DNA from: Pontiella desulfatans
Lineage (GTDB): Bacteria; Verrucomicrobiota; Kiritimatiellia; Kiritimatiellales; Pontiellaceae
Reading direction: 5' to 3'
Length of the DNA: 23,631 nt
NCBI GenBank assembly: GCA_029287275.1
Contig: JARFRL010000475.1
Location: 1 to 23,631 of the forward strand
Position 1 is the first letter of the stretch. Each line of letters opens with the position of its first letter. Made by a program: the position numbers and the translations under genes. The notes beneath the pieces are model-generated. The model worked only from the letters and a program-made list of their open reading frames with translations, was not told the DNA's origin and searched no databases. Below are positions 14,064 to 23,631 of this stretch, one piece after another.

Positions 14064-14228
14064 ATGGATAACGATAATGTTCAAATCTTCTACGATGGCA
14101 ACGGAAACGCCGTCGCGGTGCAGATGCCGATCACGGACTACGAAAAAATCATTCGAAGCGCGAAAGAGGCCGTAGAAGCCAAAGACGCGATCGCGAAGGC
14201 CGTGGAAGCGCTGCAGGGCATCCTGTAA
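14064..14228 (+). CDS. 54-residue protein, stand-alone copy of the operon gene 1 N-terminal module (operon gene 3)
   Basis: This small gene has a strong AAGGAG 7 bases before ATG 14064 and a clean stop, followed by a strong terminator. The product starts MDNDNVQIFYDGNGNAVAVQ, continues with MPITDYEKIIRSAKEA and ends in EALQGIL, giving two strands and one helix. Aligned without gaps over 38 positions to residues about 14-51 of the first operon protein, I count nine identities (including Q, P, DY, A, V, L, G and L) plus several conservative matches. It has no signal peptide or membrane segment. The strand-helix shape with a conserved DY loosely recalls Phd/AbrB-like antitoxin starts, but no toxin partner is present and I assign no function. 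It is probably translated with the operon. Confidence 0.8.
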   Translation: MDNDNVQIFYDGNGNAVAVQMPITDYEKIIRSAKEAVEAKDAIAKAVEALQGIL

Positions 14229-14253
14229 AACAGAGCGGTTTCATCAACCCTCC

Positions 14254-14300
14254 AAAGTTTTCCAACGCCGGTTTCTCAAGGCGTTGGAAAACTTTTTTTT
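14254..14300 (+). terminator. Strong intrinsic terminator of the three-gene operon
   Basis: A perfect 16-bp stem joins AAAGTTTTCCAACGCC (14254-14269) with GGCGTTGGAAAACTTT (14280-14295) across a 10-base loop, followed by an uninterrupted T-run to 14300. It closes the operon 26 bases after the third gene. The remaining gap to 14427 shows no clear promoter to me. Confidence 0.95.
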
Positions 14301-14427
14301 CGCGTTTTTTTCATGCCGAAAACCCGTGCTGATTGTCCATGTTGATGGAGAGGAAGCGTTTTATGTATGGAGTCCGGCTGTTTTCCAGACGAGCGATCAG
14401 CGCCGGGCTTCCGGAGGCGGTTAAAGC

Positions 14428-16023
14428 ATGATGACGTTACGATTAGGTCGATGGTGTTTCGCGGTTCTCGTGGCGTGCGTCGCGGGAACGCTTGGGGTTG
14501 AGGCGGCGCCGGGAAAGGCCAGCGCGAAAATCGATCGAATGGTGCTTTCGAGATTGGACGAGCTGGGGATTCCGCCTTCCGACCTCTGCACCGACGAGGT
14601 GTTTTTGCGCCGCGTCTATCTGGACCTGATCGGCACGCTGCCGACCGCGGAGGAAGCCGCCGCTTTTCTGAAAAGCAACGCGACGAACAAGCGGTCGGAT
14701 TTGATCGACGCGCTCTTCGAACGGCCGGAATTCGCGGACTATTGGTCGCTGAAATGGTGCGACCTTTTACGCGTCAAAGCCGAGTTTCCAAGCAAACTAT
14801 GGCCGAACGCGGTGCAAGCCTACCATCGGTGGGTGCGCCAGGCGCTGGTCAACAACACGCCGTACGACGACTTCGCGCGGGCGCTGCTCACCTCCAGCGG
14901 CAGTAACTTCCGCGTCGCGCCCGTTAATTTCTACCGCGCCATGCCCGAGCGCGAGCCCGACACGACCGCCCGCGTCGTGGCGCTCACCTTCATGGGCGCG
15001 CGGACGGACGGCTGGCCCGCGGAGAAGGCGCGGAACTTGGCCGCGTTCTTCGGCCACGTGAACTACAAGGGCACCGCGGAGTGGAAAGAGGAAATCGTGT
15101 TCCACGATCCCGTCAAGGAATACCTCGATCCGGAGACCGAGCAGCCCGTTCCCGCCATTCTGCCCGATGGAACCGCCGTCGAACTGGATCCAAACGAAGA
15201 CCCCCGCGTCGTGTTCGCGGACTGGCTGGTCGGGAGCCGCGTGTTCGCCGACAACATCGTGAACCGCGTGTGGTTTTGGTTGCTGGGCCGCGGCGTCGTT
15301 CACGAGCCCGACGACCTGCGCGCCGACAACCCGCCGAGCAACGCGCCCTTGCTGGCGTTCCTGAGCGAGGAGCTGGTTCGAAACGAGTATGATCTCCGCC
15401 ACGTTTACCGAATCATTCTGAACTCGAAAACCTATCAGCGCGCCTCGATTCACAACGAAGGCAACCTCTCGGACGAGGTCAACTTCTCGCGCTACTACCC
15501 GCGCCGTCTCGGTGCCGAGGTGCTGATCGACGCCATCTGTCAGATCACGAAAACCACGGAATCCTATTCCAGCGAGATTCCCGAGCCGTTCACCTTCATC
15601 CCCGAAAACCAGCGCTCCATCAAGCTGTCCGACGGAAGCATCACGAGTCCGTTTCTCGATTTGTACGGGCGGCCGCCGCGGGACACCGGCTATGAGTCCG
15701 AGCGCAACAACACGCCTTCGGCCGCGCAGAAACTCCACTTGCTCAACTCCACCCACATTCAGACCAAGATCGCCAGCAACAAACAGTTGCTGGGCATGAC
15801 CACCAAAAAACAGAAAAACAAAAAGAAGCCCGTGGCGGGTTGGCTGGAACCCGCGGACGCGATCGAGAACATGTATCTCACGATTCTGTCGCGCTATCCG
15901 ACCGCGAAGGAGACCAACGTCGCCATCGCGTACGTTCGCGACGGCGGGTTGGGCCGATACGACGCGTCCGTGGACCTCGTGTGGGCGTTGTTGAACACCA
16001 AGGAATTCATCTTCAAGCATTGA
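14428..16023 (+). CDS. DUF1549 and DUF1553 domain protein
   Basis: This is an exported protein of the planctomycete-type DUF1549/DUF1553 family. Its biochemical role is unsettled; such genes are often found beside DUF1501 and sulfatase or polysaccharide loci. The 531 residues begin with a signal peptide (about 1-26, CVAGTLGVEAA). DUF1549 follows (about 32-190) with the FLRRVYLDLIGTLPTAEEA hallmark and RPEFADYWSLKWCDLLRV. DUF1553 (about 270-525) shows DPRVVFADWLVGSRVFADNI, NRVWFWLLGRG, PPSNAPLLAFLSEELVRNEYD, YPRRLGAEVLIDAI and a C-terminal LVWALLNTKEFIFKH. No CxxCH haem motif is present, unlike members with an N-terminal cytochrome domain. GGAGG lies about 10 bases before ATG 14428. The DUF1501 gene follows after 18 bases. 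Confidence 0.92.
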   Translation: MMTLRLGRWCFAVLVACVAGTLGVEAAPGKASAKIDRMVLSRLDELGIPPSDLCTDEVFLRRVYLDLIGTLPTAEEAAAFLKSNATNKRSDLIDALFERPEFADYWSLKWCDLLRVKAEFPSKLWPNAVQAYHRWVRQALVNNTPYDDFARALLTSSGSNFRVAPVNFYRAMPEREPDTTARVVALTFMGARTDGWPAEKARNLAAFFGHVNYKGTAEWKEEIVFHDPVKEYLDPETEQPVPAILPDGTAVELDPNEDPRVVFADWLVGSRVFADNIVNRVWFWLLGRGVVHEPDDLRADNPPSNAPLLAFLSEELVRNEYDLRHVYRIILNSKTYQRASIHNEGNLSDEVNFSRYYPRRLGAEVLIDAICQITKTTESYSSEIPEPFTFIPENQRSIKLSDGSITSPFLDLYGRPPRDTGYESERNNTPSAAQKLHLLNSTHIQTKIASNKQLLGMTTKKQKNKKKPVAGWLEPADAIENMYLTILSRYPTAKETNVAIAYVRDGGLGRYDASVDLVWALLNTKEFIFKH

Positions 16024-16041
16024 ACGTGAAGGAGAAGCGAA

Positions 16042-17364
16042 ATGAACACGAATAGCCGAATCGAACGATCCCGTCGCGACCTGCTGGCCAGCGCGGCCGT
16101 TGGCGCGGGCGGACTGATGCTCGGGTCTCCGCTTCAAGCGTCGGCCGTCAAGGACGGCAAAGCCAAAGCCGTGATTCAGATTTGGATGTGGGGCGGCCCC
16201 TCGCATCTCGACACGTTCGACCCCAAACCGGAGGCCGGCGCGGATTACTGCGGCCCCTTCAACGCGCCCATCGAAACCAACGTGAACGGAATCCGGATCG
16301 GACAGAAGCTCCCGCTCATGGCGCAACAGGCCGATTCCTATTCCATCATTCGAAGCATGACCCATGGAATCAACGCGCATGAAACCGCGTCCTACGTCAC
16401 CCAGACCGGCCGACCGGTGGGCGGAGACGTCTATCCCTGCGCGGGCGCCGTCGTGTCGCGCTTCAAAGGCTACGACGCGGGATACAACGGCCTGTTGCCG
16501 CCCTACATCGTGCTCACCAAACCGCAGGGCCGCTTTTCCGAATCCGGTTTCATGGGGCTGCGCTATAAGCCCTTCGCCACGGGCGGAAAACCCTCGGCGC
16601 CCGTTTTCACCGTGGAAGGCGTGATCCAGAAGGGCATCACCGAAGCGCGGCAGAAAAACCGCCGCGACCTGCTCGCGAGCCTGGAAACCTTCGGCTCCAA
16701 GATGAAGGACAACCCCGAGTTCAAGCACATGGACGGCTGCCAGGAGCAGGCCTATGAGCTCATTCTGGGCGACGCCGGAAAAGTGTTCGACGTCAACACC
16801 GAGGATCCAAAACTGCGCGAGCGCTACGGCAAGAGCGATTTCGGCGCGTCCTGTCTGATCGCCCGCAAGCTGGTCGAGGCCGGCGTGCCGTACGTCACCA
16901 TCAATTACAACGGCTGGGACACGCATAAAAAACACTTCGACATCATGAACACCAAGCTGACCGAGCTCGACCGCGGCTTCTCGACCTTGCTCGACGATCT
17001 GCGGCAACGCGGGTTGCTCGACTCCACCATCGTCTGGTGGGGCGGCGAGTTCGGCCGCTCTCCGAAGATCCAATGGGACGCCCCGTGGAACGGCGGGCGG
17101 AGTCACTTCGGAAAATGCTTCAGCCACGTCGTGGCGGGAGGCGGCTTCCAAGGCGGGCAGGTGGTCGGCGCGTCCAACGCCACCGGCGAGGAGGTCGCGG
17201 ATCGCCCGGTCTATCCGTGGGACTTGATCGGTAGCGTCTACGAGCAATTGGGCATCGATACCACCGCGCGGCTACCGCATCCGCAGGGGCTTGACGCGCG
17301 CGTGTGCCCGACCGAAGCCGATGGCGTTACAATGGGCGGTCGGTTGCGGGAAATCATGTCATGA
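16042..17364 (+). CDS. DUF1501 domain protein, twin-arginine exported
   Basis: This is a member of the DUF1501 family, related in fold to alkaline phosphatase/sulfatase-type proteins. It is the usual partner of DUF1549/1553 proteins; its enzymatic activity is not established. The 440 residues begin with a Tat-type leader, RSRRDLLASAAVGAGGLML (about 9-28), implying folded export. Family blocks include VIQIWMWGGPSHLDTFDPKP (about 45-64), the metal-site-like SMTHGINAHETASYVTQTG (about 108-126), VPYVTINYNGWDTHKKHFD (about 287-305) and IVWWGGEFGRSPKIQWDAP. AAGGAG lies 7 bases before ATG 16042. The stop codon overlaps the next start in ATGA, so translation of the two is coupled. Confidence 0.93.
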   Translation: MNTNSRIERSRRDLLASAAVGAGGLMLGSPLQASAVKDGKAKAVIQIWMWGGPSHLDTFDPKPEAGADYCGPFNAPIETNVNGIRIGQKLPLMAQQADSYSIIRSMTHGINAHETASYVTQTGRPVGGDVYPCAGAVVSRFKGYDAGYNGLLPPYIVLTKPQGRFSESGFMGLRYKPFATGGKPSAPVFTVEGVIQKGITEARQKNRRDLLASLETFGSKMKDNPEFKHMDGCQEQAYELILGDAGKVFDVNTEDPKLRERYGKSDFGASCLIARKLVEAGVPYVTINYNGWDTHKKHFDIMNTKLTELDRGFSTLLDDLRQRGLLDSTIVWWGGEFGRSPKIQWDAPWNGGRSHFGKCFSHVVAGGGFQGGQVVGASNATGEEVADRPVYPWDLIGSVYEQLGIDTTARLPHPQGLDARVCPTEADGVTMGGRLREIMS

Positions 17365-19666
17365 AGCGCCGTTCGCACAGCTTGCTCGCCGCGTTGCTCG
17401 CGGGCGTCTCGGGCTTCGTTTGCGCGTCGAACGAACCGCATGTCGGCTTCGCCTTTCCCGCGGGTGCGGAGCGGGGACAAACCATCGACGTGCTCATCGG
17501 CGGTCAGTATTTCAGCGGCGCGACGAACGTCTTCATCAGCGGCGAAGGCGCGCGGGTGGAAATTAAACGCTACTCGGTGAAACACGATCTCAGGCAGGTG
17601 GGCCGGTTTTATAGAAACATTGAAAACTCGAAAGCGACGTTGGCGGATGAGGACGTCTCGGAGAAGCAGAAGAACGTGCTTCGCAAACGACTCGTTCAGG
17701 CGGAAAAGCAGCTCAAACTGCTCGATCTGCCCGATGACGTTGATCCATTCAACAAGAAGGAGGTTCAGCGCTATTACCGCTCCGAAAAAAAGGAACAGTT
17801 CAACCCGCAGTTGTCCGACCGTCTAAGAGTGCGCGTCGTTGTCGACGCCGCCGCGCCGCCCGGCGAGCGGGAACTGCGCGTCTACACGCCCGCCGGGCTT
17901 TCCAATCCAGTCTATTTCCAAGTGGGAACCCTCCAAGAAGCCTATGAGGAGGAGCCCAACGACGATCATATGAGCCCGGACCTTAAGGAGGTTCCCGTTC
18001 CATCGGTGATCAACGGTCAAGTGCGGCCCGGCGACATCGACCACTTTCGCTTTCAGGCCACCAAGGGCGATTCCATCGTGGTGGATGTCGCCGCGCGGCG
18101 CGTCATTCCCTATCTCGCCGACGCCGTGCCCGGTTGGTTCCAAGCCGTGGTGGCGCTGTACGATGAAAACGGAAACGAGGTGGCCTATCAGGACGATTAC
18201 AAGTTCAATCCGGACCCGGTGCTGTTTTTCGACGTTCCCGAGACGGGAAGCTACACGCTCTCCATCCGCGATTCGATCTACCGCGGGCGCGAGGATTTCA
18301 TCTACCGAATCGCCATCGGCGAGCTCCCCTTCATCACCGGGATTTTCCCGCTCGGGGCCCGCGAGGGCGCGGAGGTGGACATCGCGTTGAGCGGCCGGAA
18401 CCTGCCCCAAACGCGCCTCTCCGGAAAACTTCCGAAAAACGGCTATGAAACCCGCCACGTTTCGGTGCGAAAAGACGGCTATCGTTCCAATCAGATGCCT
18501 TTCGCCATCGGCGACGTCGGCGAAGTGTTTGAAATCGAGCCAAACGGAACGCCGACGGACGCGCAAGCGGTCAAGCATCCGCTCATCATCAACGGCCGCG
18601 TGCAACAGGTCGGCGATCGCGATGTGTACGCCGTTCAAGGAAGAAAAGGGGAAACGGTTTCCATCGAGGTGATCGCGCGCCGGTTGAACTCGCCGCTGGA
18701 CTCCGTCATCACGCTCTCCGGTCCGGGGTTGGACAAACCGGAGCGCAACGACGACAACGTGAGCAAGGATAAAACCCATCTGTACCTGGGGGCCGGGCTG
18801 ATCACGCATCACGCCGATTCCTACCTGCTTCACGAGTTTCCCGAAACCGGAACCTATTACGTTGAAATCGCGGACGCCCAAAACAAGGGGGGGCACGACT
18901 ACGGCTATCGGTTGCGGATCAGCGAATCGAATCCCGATTTCCAGCTTAGGATGGAGCCTTCCGGAATGCACATCGCGCCGGGAGCCACCGCGGCGTTCAC
19001 CGTGCGCGCGACGCGCAAGGACGGGTTCGACAAACGCATCGTGCTCGGCGCGGCGGAATTGCCGGATGGTTTCGCGATGAGTGAAACGGTCATTCCCAAG
19101 GGATCGGATACCGCGCGTTTCACCATCACCGCGCCCAAACAGATCGAGGGAAAAATGGTCAGCCCGACCATTAACGGAACGGGGATCATCAACGGGAGTC
19201 CGGTGATCCGTCAGGCCGTTCCGGTCGATGATCAAATGCAGGCGTTTCTCTATCGCCATCTCGTCCCCGCCAAAGAACTGGTGTTGGCCCCTGTTGATAA
19301 AAGACCGCCCATCGTGTTTCACGCCAGCGTTCCAAAATCGGGCGTTATTGAGCTGGAAGCTGGAACGCGGACCCGCGTGCGGCTTGAGGGGAATATCGTC
19401 GGCCCGGGAAAAGGATTCGGGGTCAAACTGGATCATCCACCGGAAGGATTCAGTATCGCGAAGAATGGTTGGATCGGTGTTCAAAAAGGAAAAGGCGGCG
19501 CTAAAACGTCCGCCGTCGGAAACCTGTTGATCGACGTCGACGCGTCGGTCGCTCCCGGAACCAAATTGAGCCTGGTGGTTTTCGCCGAGGCGAAGCAAGG
19601 ACGCGATACGGTTCGCTATCCCGCTCCCGCCATTCCGATCAAGGTCGTTAAACCCAAAAACCAACC

Positions 19667-19670
<4 letters not shown>
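17361..19670 (+). CDS. Exported PPC (pre-peptidase C-terminal) domain protein
   Basis: This is a secreted 769-residue protein, third in the DUF1549/DUF1501 operon. It has a signal peptide (about 1-22) and an IPT/TIG-like strand region (about 30-60, RGQTIDVLIGGQYFSGA). A charged helical stretch follows at about 75-155. The first PPC-type beta-sandwich (about 195-315) shows EEEPNDDHMSPD and GDIDHFRFQATKGDSIVVDV. The second (about 386-530) shows VFEIEPNGTPTDAQAV, GDRDVYAVQGRKGETVSIEV and FPETGTYYVEIADA. A further beta-rich C-terminal region follows. PPC domains are usually noncatalytic and accompany secreted enzymes. ATG 17361 overlaps the DUF1501 stop in ATGA; the longer frame start at 17304 lies inside DUF1501 and is rejected. 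The stop interlocks with that of topB. Confidence 0.9.
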
Positions 19671-21802
<2,132 letters not shown>

Positions 21803-21885
21803 GGGCGGCGATTCGTATTCCTTGGATTCGAAACCGATATCTTGTACATTGGGCGACATCTGTTCAATCAATAACGGAGCTCAGG

Positions 21886-23268
21886 ATGTTTAGAGGACCA
21901 ATTCTTTTGATCGCGGCGTTGCTCGCGGCGTCGGTCGCGCGGGCCGAGATCGATGTCGTGGTGCTCGGCGAGACGCCGGTCGCCGAGTTCACGTTGCCGG
22001 ATGGCTCGACGCTCAAGAACGCGTTCGTGTGGCGGCGGAGTTCCGAAGGCCTGATGATCGTGCACGACGACGGGCAATATTTTCTGAACTACGAACTGTT
22101 GCCGGACGATTGGAAGGCCGCCTATCTGGGCGCGCCCGCGGTGAAGGACGAGGCCTCGGCTCAGCCGGAGTTCGTGATCAACGATCCCTATCAAATCATG
22201 CCGACGCTGGAGTCGATCAATGAGCTGACGCCCGCGGGGCGAGGATATCTGCTGCGCGAGGACGCGGACGCGGAATCGGAGAAAAGCGCGTTGGCGGTAG
22301 CCACGCTGCACGCCTTGTTGACCGGCCAGATCAACGACGCCAAGCGCTTCATGCTCGTTATCGAGGAAAAAGGTTTGGAGATCGAGGCGGTCGAGATGAA
22401 CGCGCTGTTCGTGGAATGCGCGACGTGCGACGGCGAAGGCGTCATCACCAAAGCCTGCGCGACCTGTTCCGGGTCGGGTGAATGCGTGAAATGCGAGGGC
22501 GAGGGACTCCGGAAAACGGGCATTGGGAGCTCCACGATCCACTGCACCGCGTGCCGCGGAAAAGGGGAGTGCGCCGCGTGTGGCGGCATGGGCGATTCGC
22601 GCGCGCGCTGCCGCGTCTGCTCGGGGCGCGGCAAACTGTTGCAAAAGCGCTATTGCGAGGTGAAGCGCGATTATTTCGTTTTCGCGGCCAACGCCGCCGC
22701 GAACCAGGGTGAGATCGCGTCGGTGATGAAAACGGACGTTGAGCGAGTCAAGAAGCTGATGATGGCGTTTCCGGGGTTGGACCGCGACGCGATGAGGTAT
22801 TACTTCTCCGACGCGTACGAGGGTTCGATGGATACCAATATTCTCGCGGCGTGCGTGACGTACTCCTTGTTGAAGGAGCGCGTGGACGAGGCGGAACGTT
22901 TCCTCTTGATGATCAAGGCGCGCTATCCCGACGACGACCTGCTGGAGATCGCCGACTATCTGAACGCCTGCGACGCGTGCGACGGCGCCGGGCGCGTGGA
23001 GCGCGACTGCGCGACTTGCGAGGGATCCGGCGAGTGCCCGCGGTGCGGGGGCGAGGGCGAGCGCGCCGCCGATTTCGAGGGAGGCCGGTCGATACATTGC
23101 ACGACCTGCCGCGGCTTGGGGAAGTGCTCCGCGTGCGGGGGCGATGGAGCGAAAACGGTCCGCTGTTCGACATGCGAGGGCAAGGGCCGGATTTTCGAGA
23201 AGGAGCGAGCCAAGATCAAACTCGACATTCTGGTCGATGAGCTCAACGACTCCTATCGGACGCGGTAG
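21886..23268 (+). CDS. Exported protein with two blocks of DnaJ-like CxxCxGxG zinc-binding motifs
   Basis: This is a 460-residue secreted or periplasmic protein of unknown function. A signal peptide (about 1-20, SVARA) precedes a small beta domain (about 24-82) with LPDGSTLKNAFVWRRSSEG, a type common in PVC exported proteins. Two duplicated units then follow. Each has a helical stretch (about 135-177 and 318-361) and a cysteine block (178-250 and 362-434) with six CxxCxGxG motifs, for example CATCDGEG, CATCSGSG and CTACRGKG in the first. That makes twelve motifs in total, three times the four of DnaJ, and there is no J domain. Zinc binding or thiol chemistry is likely. GGAG lies 5 bases before ATG 21886. 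A hairpin terminator covers the stop codon. Confidence 0.85.
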   Translation: MFRGPILLIAALLAASVARAEIDVVVLGETPVAEFTLPDGSTLKNAFVWRRSSEGLMIVHDDGQYFLNYELLPDDWKAAYLGAPAVKDEASAQPEFVINDPYQIMPTLESINELTPAGRGYLLREDADAESEKSALAVATLHALLTGQINDAKRFMLVIEEKGLEIEAVEMNALFVECATCDGEGVITKACATCSGSGECVKCEGEGLRKTGIGSSTIHCTACRGKGECAACGGMGDSRARCRVCSGRGKLLQKRYCEVKRDYFVFAANAAANQGEIASVMKTDVERVKKLMMAFPGLDRDAMRYYFSDAYEGSMDTNILAACVTYSLLKERVDEAERFLLMIKARYPDDDLLEIADYLNACDACDGAGRVERDCATCEGSGECPRCGGEGERAADFEGGRSIHCTTCRGLGKCSACGGDGAKTVRCSTCEGKGRIFEKERAKIKLDILVDELNDSYRTR

Positions 23269-23290
23269 ACCGAGTCCGATCGACTATTTT
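23255..23290 (+). terminator. Terminator hairpin spanning the stop codon of the CxxCxGxG gene
   Basis: ATCGGAC (23255-23261) pairs with GTCCGAT (23274-23280), and CGGT (23263-23266) with ACCG (23269-23272), around the TAG stop at 23266-23268. The next bases end in TATTTTT, so it should terminate plus-strand transcription just inside the convergent rhodanese gene. Confidence 0.7.
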
Positions 23291-23631
23291 TCAAGCGCTT
23301 TTTTTACGTTGCCGACGGTTCCACCGTTGACGACGTTGGTGTAGCCGATGCGCTCCAACGAACCTTTCGCGGTCGAGGAACGATTCCCGCTTCGGCAATA
23401 AACAACGATCGCGCGATCTTTTTCCGGCGCGTGTTGATGAATGACGCGGTCGATGGAATCGTGTGGAATATTGATGGCGCCCTTGGCGTGACCGCTTTGA
23501 AACTCACCCGGGGAGCGGACGTCGATCAGTAGCGCGCCGTTTTTGATCAGGGCGGGAAGGTCGGCGGACTTATCGCCGCTTCCTCCGCGCAACGTGCTCG
23601 CGAAAAGCGCGGCGCCCAACAGAGCGAGGCC
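23284..23631 (-). CDS. Rhodanese-like domain protein, partial at right window edge
   Basis: This is a rhodanese (sulfurtransferase) domain protein; such proteins move sulfane sulfur through an active-site cysteine. The frame is open to the window edge, so the start is outside; a TTG at 23619 is not a convincing start. The visible N-terminus GLALLGAALFASTLRGG looks like the end of a signal peptide or anchor, suggesting export. Core motifs are GALLIDVRSPGEFQSGHAKG, GAINIPHDSI and the active-site loop VVYCRSGNRSS with its catalytic Cys, then GYTNVVNGGTVGNVKKAL. About 115 residues are visible, the size of a single-domain rhodanese. It converges with the CxxCxGxG gene, 15 bases between stops. Confidence 0.9.
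   Translation of the reverse strand, partial: GLALLGAALFASTLRGGSGDKSADLPALIKNGALLIDVRSPGEFQSGHAKGAINIPHDSIDRVIHQHAPEKDRAIVVYCRSGNRSSTAKGSLERIGYTNVVNGGTVGNVKKALEK

Noticed and set aside
14064..14228. Antitoxin call for the 54-residue protein
   Set aside because: Only a loose strand-helix resemblance, no toxin gene beside it, and a better match to the first gene of the same operon.
14797..17247. 816-residue open frame on the minus strand
   Set aside because: Lies antisense to the DUF1549/1553 and DUF1501 genes, has no recognisable domain and the His/Arg/Gly/Val-rich composition of a high-GC shadow frame.
17304..17360. Earlier start for the PPC gene
   Set aside because: It would run inside DUF1501; the ATG at 17361 gives a proper signal peptide and an ATGA coupling.

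Overview
The window looks like one contiguous piece of a GC-rich (roughly 60% or more) bacterial chromosome. The best guess is the Planctomycetota-Verrucomicrobiota-Lentisphaerota-Kiritimatiellota (PVC) group. The main evidence is a DUF1549/DUF1553 gene followed by a DUF1501 gene with a twin-arginine leader and a PPC-domain exported protein, a cassette typical of that superphylum. A secreted beta-strand-rich surface protein with a C-terminal membrane tail and an exported protein with many CxxCxGxG motifs fit the same picture. The exact phylum is inference. I saw no CRISPR, tRNA, rRNA or transposase gene.

Layout. Positions 1-350 hold rnpA (cut by the left edge) and rpmH on the minus strand, with a promoter upstream. 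Then come rph (RNase PH) and a flavodoxin-like gene on the plus strand. An AT-rich imperfect palindrome of about 180 bp and a bidirectional terminator separate these from icd on the minus strand. The icd product carries the residues of an NAD-type rather than NADP-type isocitrate dehydrogenase. Next on the minus strand are a Y-family DNA polymerase (dinB), an exported GH18 glycosidase-like protein and a 1543-residue protein with three PAS domains, a very long coiled coil and a degenerate histidine-kinase end.

The most unusual part is about 10.5-14.3 kb. Three transcription units, encoding the PAS/coiled-coil pseudokinase, a secreted surface protein and a three-gene operon of unknown proteins, are each preceded at close range by a sigma-54-type -24/-12 element (GG-N10-GC). 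Two of these elements are divergent and flank a nearly centred inverted repeat. The operon encodes a Pro/Ala/Lys-linker protein, a six-helix membrane protein with a long acidic proline-rich tail, and a 54-residue protein that matches the N-terminal module of the first. This is my candidate for an undescribed RpoN-controlled cell-envelope system. No sigma-54 activator gene lies in the window.

The right part holds the DUF1549/1553-DUF1501-PPC operon on the plus strand, whose last stop codon interlocks with that of topB (topoisomerase III) on the minus strand through a shared CTAG. Divergent from topB is an exported protein with twelve CxxCxGxG motifs in two duplicated blocks. A probably exported rhodanese-like protein is cut by the right edge.
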